Shown: positions 52,768-53,211 of the stretch, one piece after another
How positions within the stretch are numbered: the first letter of the stretch is position 1
Layout: every line of letters starts with the position of its first letter
The notes under the pieces: model-generated
The model's input: only the letters and a program-made list of their open reading frames with translations
What the model was told of the DNA's origin: nothing
Database searches by the model: none
DNA from: Clostridia bacterium
GTDB taxonomy: Bacteria; Bacillota_A; Clostridia; Oscillospirales; CAG-272
Direction: 5' to 3'
Assembly: GCA_017445115.1 (NCBI GenBank)
Contig: JAFSUU010000066.1
Location: 1 to 53,211, forward strand
DNA length: 53,211 bases
Translations under genes and position numbers: made by a program

Positions 52768-53211
52768 TCAAACCTTGATGATCAGATTATTGGTATTCAT
52801 GGTATTGGCATAGGAAACGTCCTTCGCAACACGCATTATCATATGAATTCCGATGTTCTTTTCCGGATGCTCCGGATCGTAAGCCCATTTTTCCGCCTGC
52901 TCGCGAAGGTCAAATTTCGCGCAGTTGTCACGCATACGCAGGACCACAGAGCCGTCCTTCACAAGCACGCGCACGTCCAGGTGATGGGGCTTGCCGTCGG
53001 CAAAGCCGTGTTCGATGACGTTGCCGGCGATTTCCTCCACGCACAGCGCAAGACGGTTGGCGTCCTTCTTTTCGATGCCGCATCCGATACAGAACGGAAC
53101 GACTCTTTCCGACAGGGCGATCACTTCATCCATGGAATGCAGAGACTGCTCTATGCGGTGATCCTCGGGGATCCCGAAATCCTTCGGGAGCATCATGTAC
53201 GCCTCGGCGCC
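52768..53211 (-). CDS. HATPase_c-2 (RsbW/SpoIIAB-like) ATP-binding domain, 5' end outside window
   Basis: The visible part has a GHKL ATPase fold: CVEEIAGNVIEHGF (N-box), MRDNCAKFDL (G1-type box) and NIGIHMIMRVAKDVSY (G2 region). The reading frame stays open to the window edge with no clear ribosome site before the internal ATG near 53196, so this is probably the C-terminal domain of a longer protein, perhaps with membrane helices or a PP2C partner. It may act as an anti-sigma-type kinase or sensor output. Confidence 0.7.
   Translation of the reverse strand, partial: GAEAYMMLPKDFGIPEDHRIEQSLHSMDEVIALSERVVPFCIGCGIEKKDANRLALCVEEIAGNVIEHGFADGKPHHLDVRVLVKDGSVVLRMRDNCAKFDLREQAEKWAYDPEHPEKNIGIHMIMRVAKDVSYANTMNTNNLIIKV

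Overview
The window looks like a chromosomal segment of an anaerobic, low-G+C-lineage Firmicute (class Clostridia, probably an uncultured gut Oscillospirales or Christensenellales-like lineage). This rests on a SpoIIR sporulation protein, a glycyl radical enzyme, type III glutamine synthetase, a ferredoxin-linked split glutamate synthase, an ANTAR regulator and strong AGGAGG ribosome sites. Base composition is near 50% G+C. Many promoters match TTGACA-17-TATAAT almost perfectly, so transcription units can be drawn with some confidence. No phage, insertion sequence or CRISPR array is visible.

Layout. 1-440: an intact tRNA-Arg(CCU) and a second copy cut off at its anticodon loop. 441-9705: a hotdog thioesterase, htpG-birA-pgcA, a disaccharide phosphorylase operon (GH65 plus beta-phosphoglucomutase), an SDR enzyme and a hypothetical protein. 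9840-12361: a DUF308 membrane protein, a c-di-GMP phosphodiesterase with a structured leader, and tRNA-Met/tRNA-Glu. 12409-19746: spoIIR, alanine dehydrogenase, a four-gene SPFH/zinc-ribbon/TPM membrane-stress-like operon, an SGNH hydrolase and pgsA. 19801-24320: an orphan glycyl radical enzyme, an intergenic block that appears to encode three tandem small RNAs, a PHP phosphoesterase and a ZIP transporter. 24379-30664: a tocopherol-cyclase-like protein and an MGH1-type glycosidase, facing a GH172-type glycosidase, a patatin and a YjbR protein.

30734-47515 is the functional centre. A leftward operon glnN-asnB-purA-purB-guaA-pyrG (glutamine synthesis plus glutamine- or aspartate-consuming nucleotide and asparagine steps) diverges from a rightward operon for a split glutamate synthase (amidotransferase, FMN/Fe-S, ferredoxin, FAD and GXGXG subunits), type I glutamine synthetase and an ANTAR antiterminator. 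Both operons start at consensus promoters and have long leader hairpins built on one shared sequence motif, so they are probably co-regulated at the RNA level by the ANTAR protein.

47552-53211 is a more A/T-rich accessory stretch: an unrecognised 312-residue protein, a stand-alone TipAS drug-binding domain, a DUF4238 protein, a membrane-anchored XRE regulator with a palindromic operator in its promoter, an MBL-fold hydrolase, a VOC protein, a small membrane protein and a truncated HATPase protein.

The best candidates for something undescribed are the tandem small-RNA block (22299-22688) and the shared leader motif of the nitrogen operons (40336-40652).
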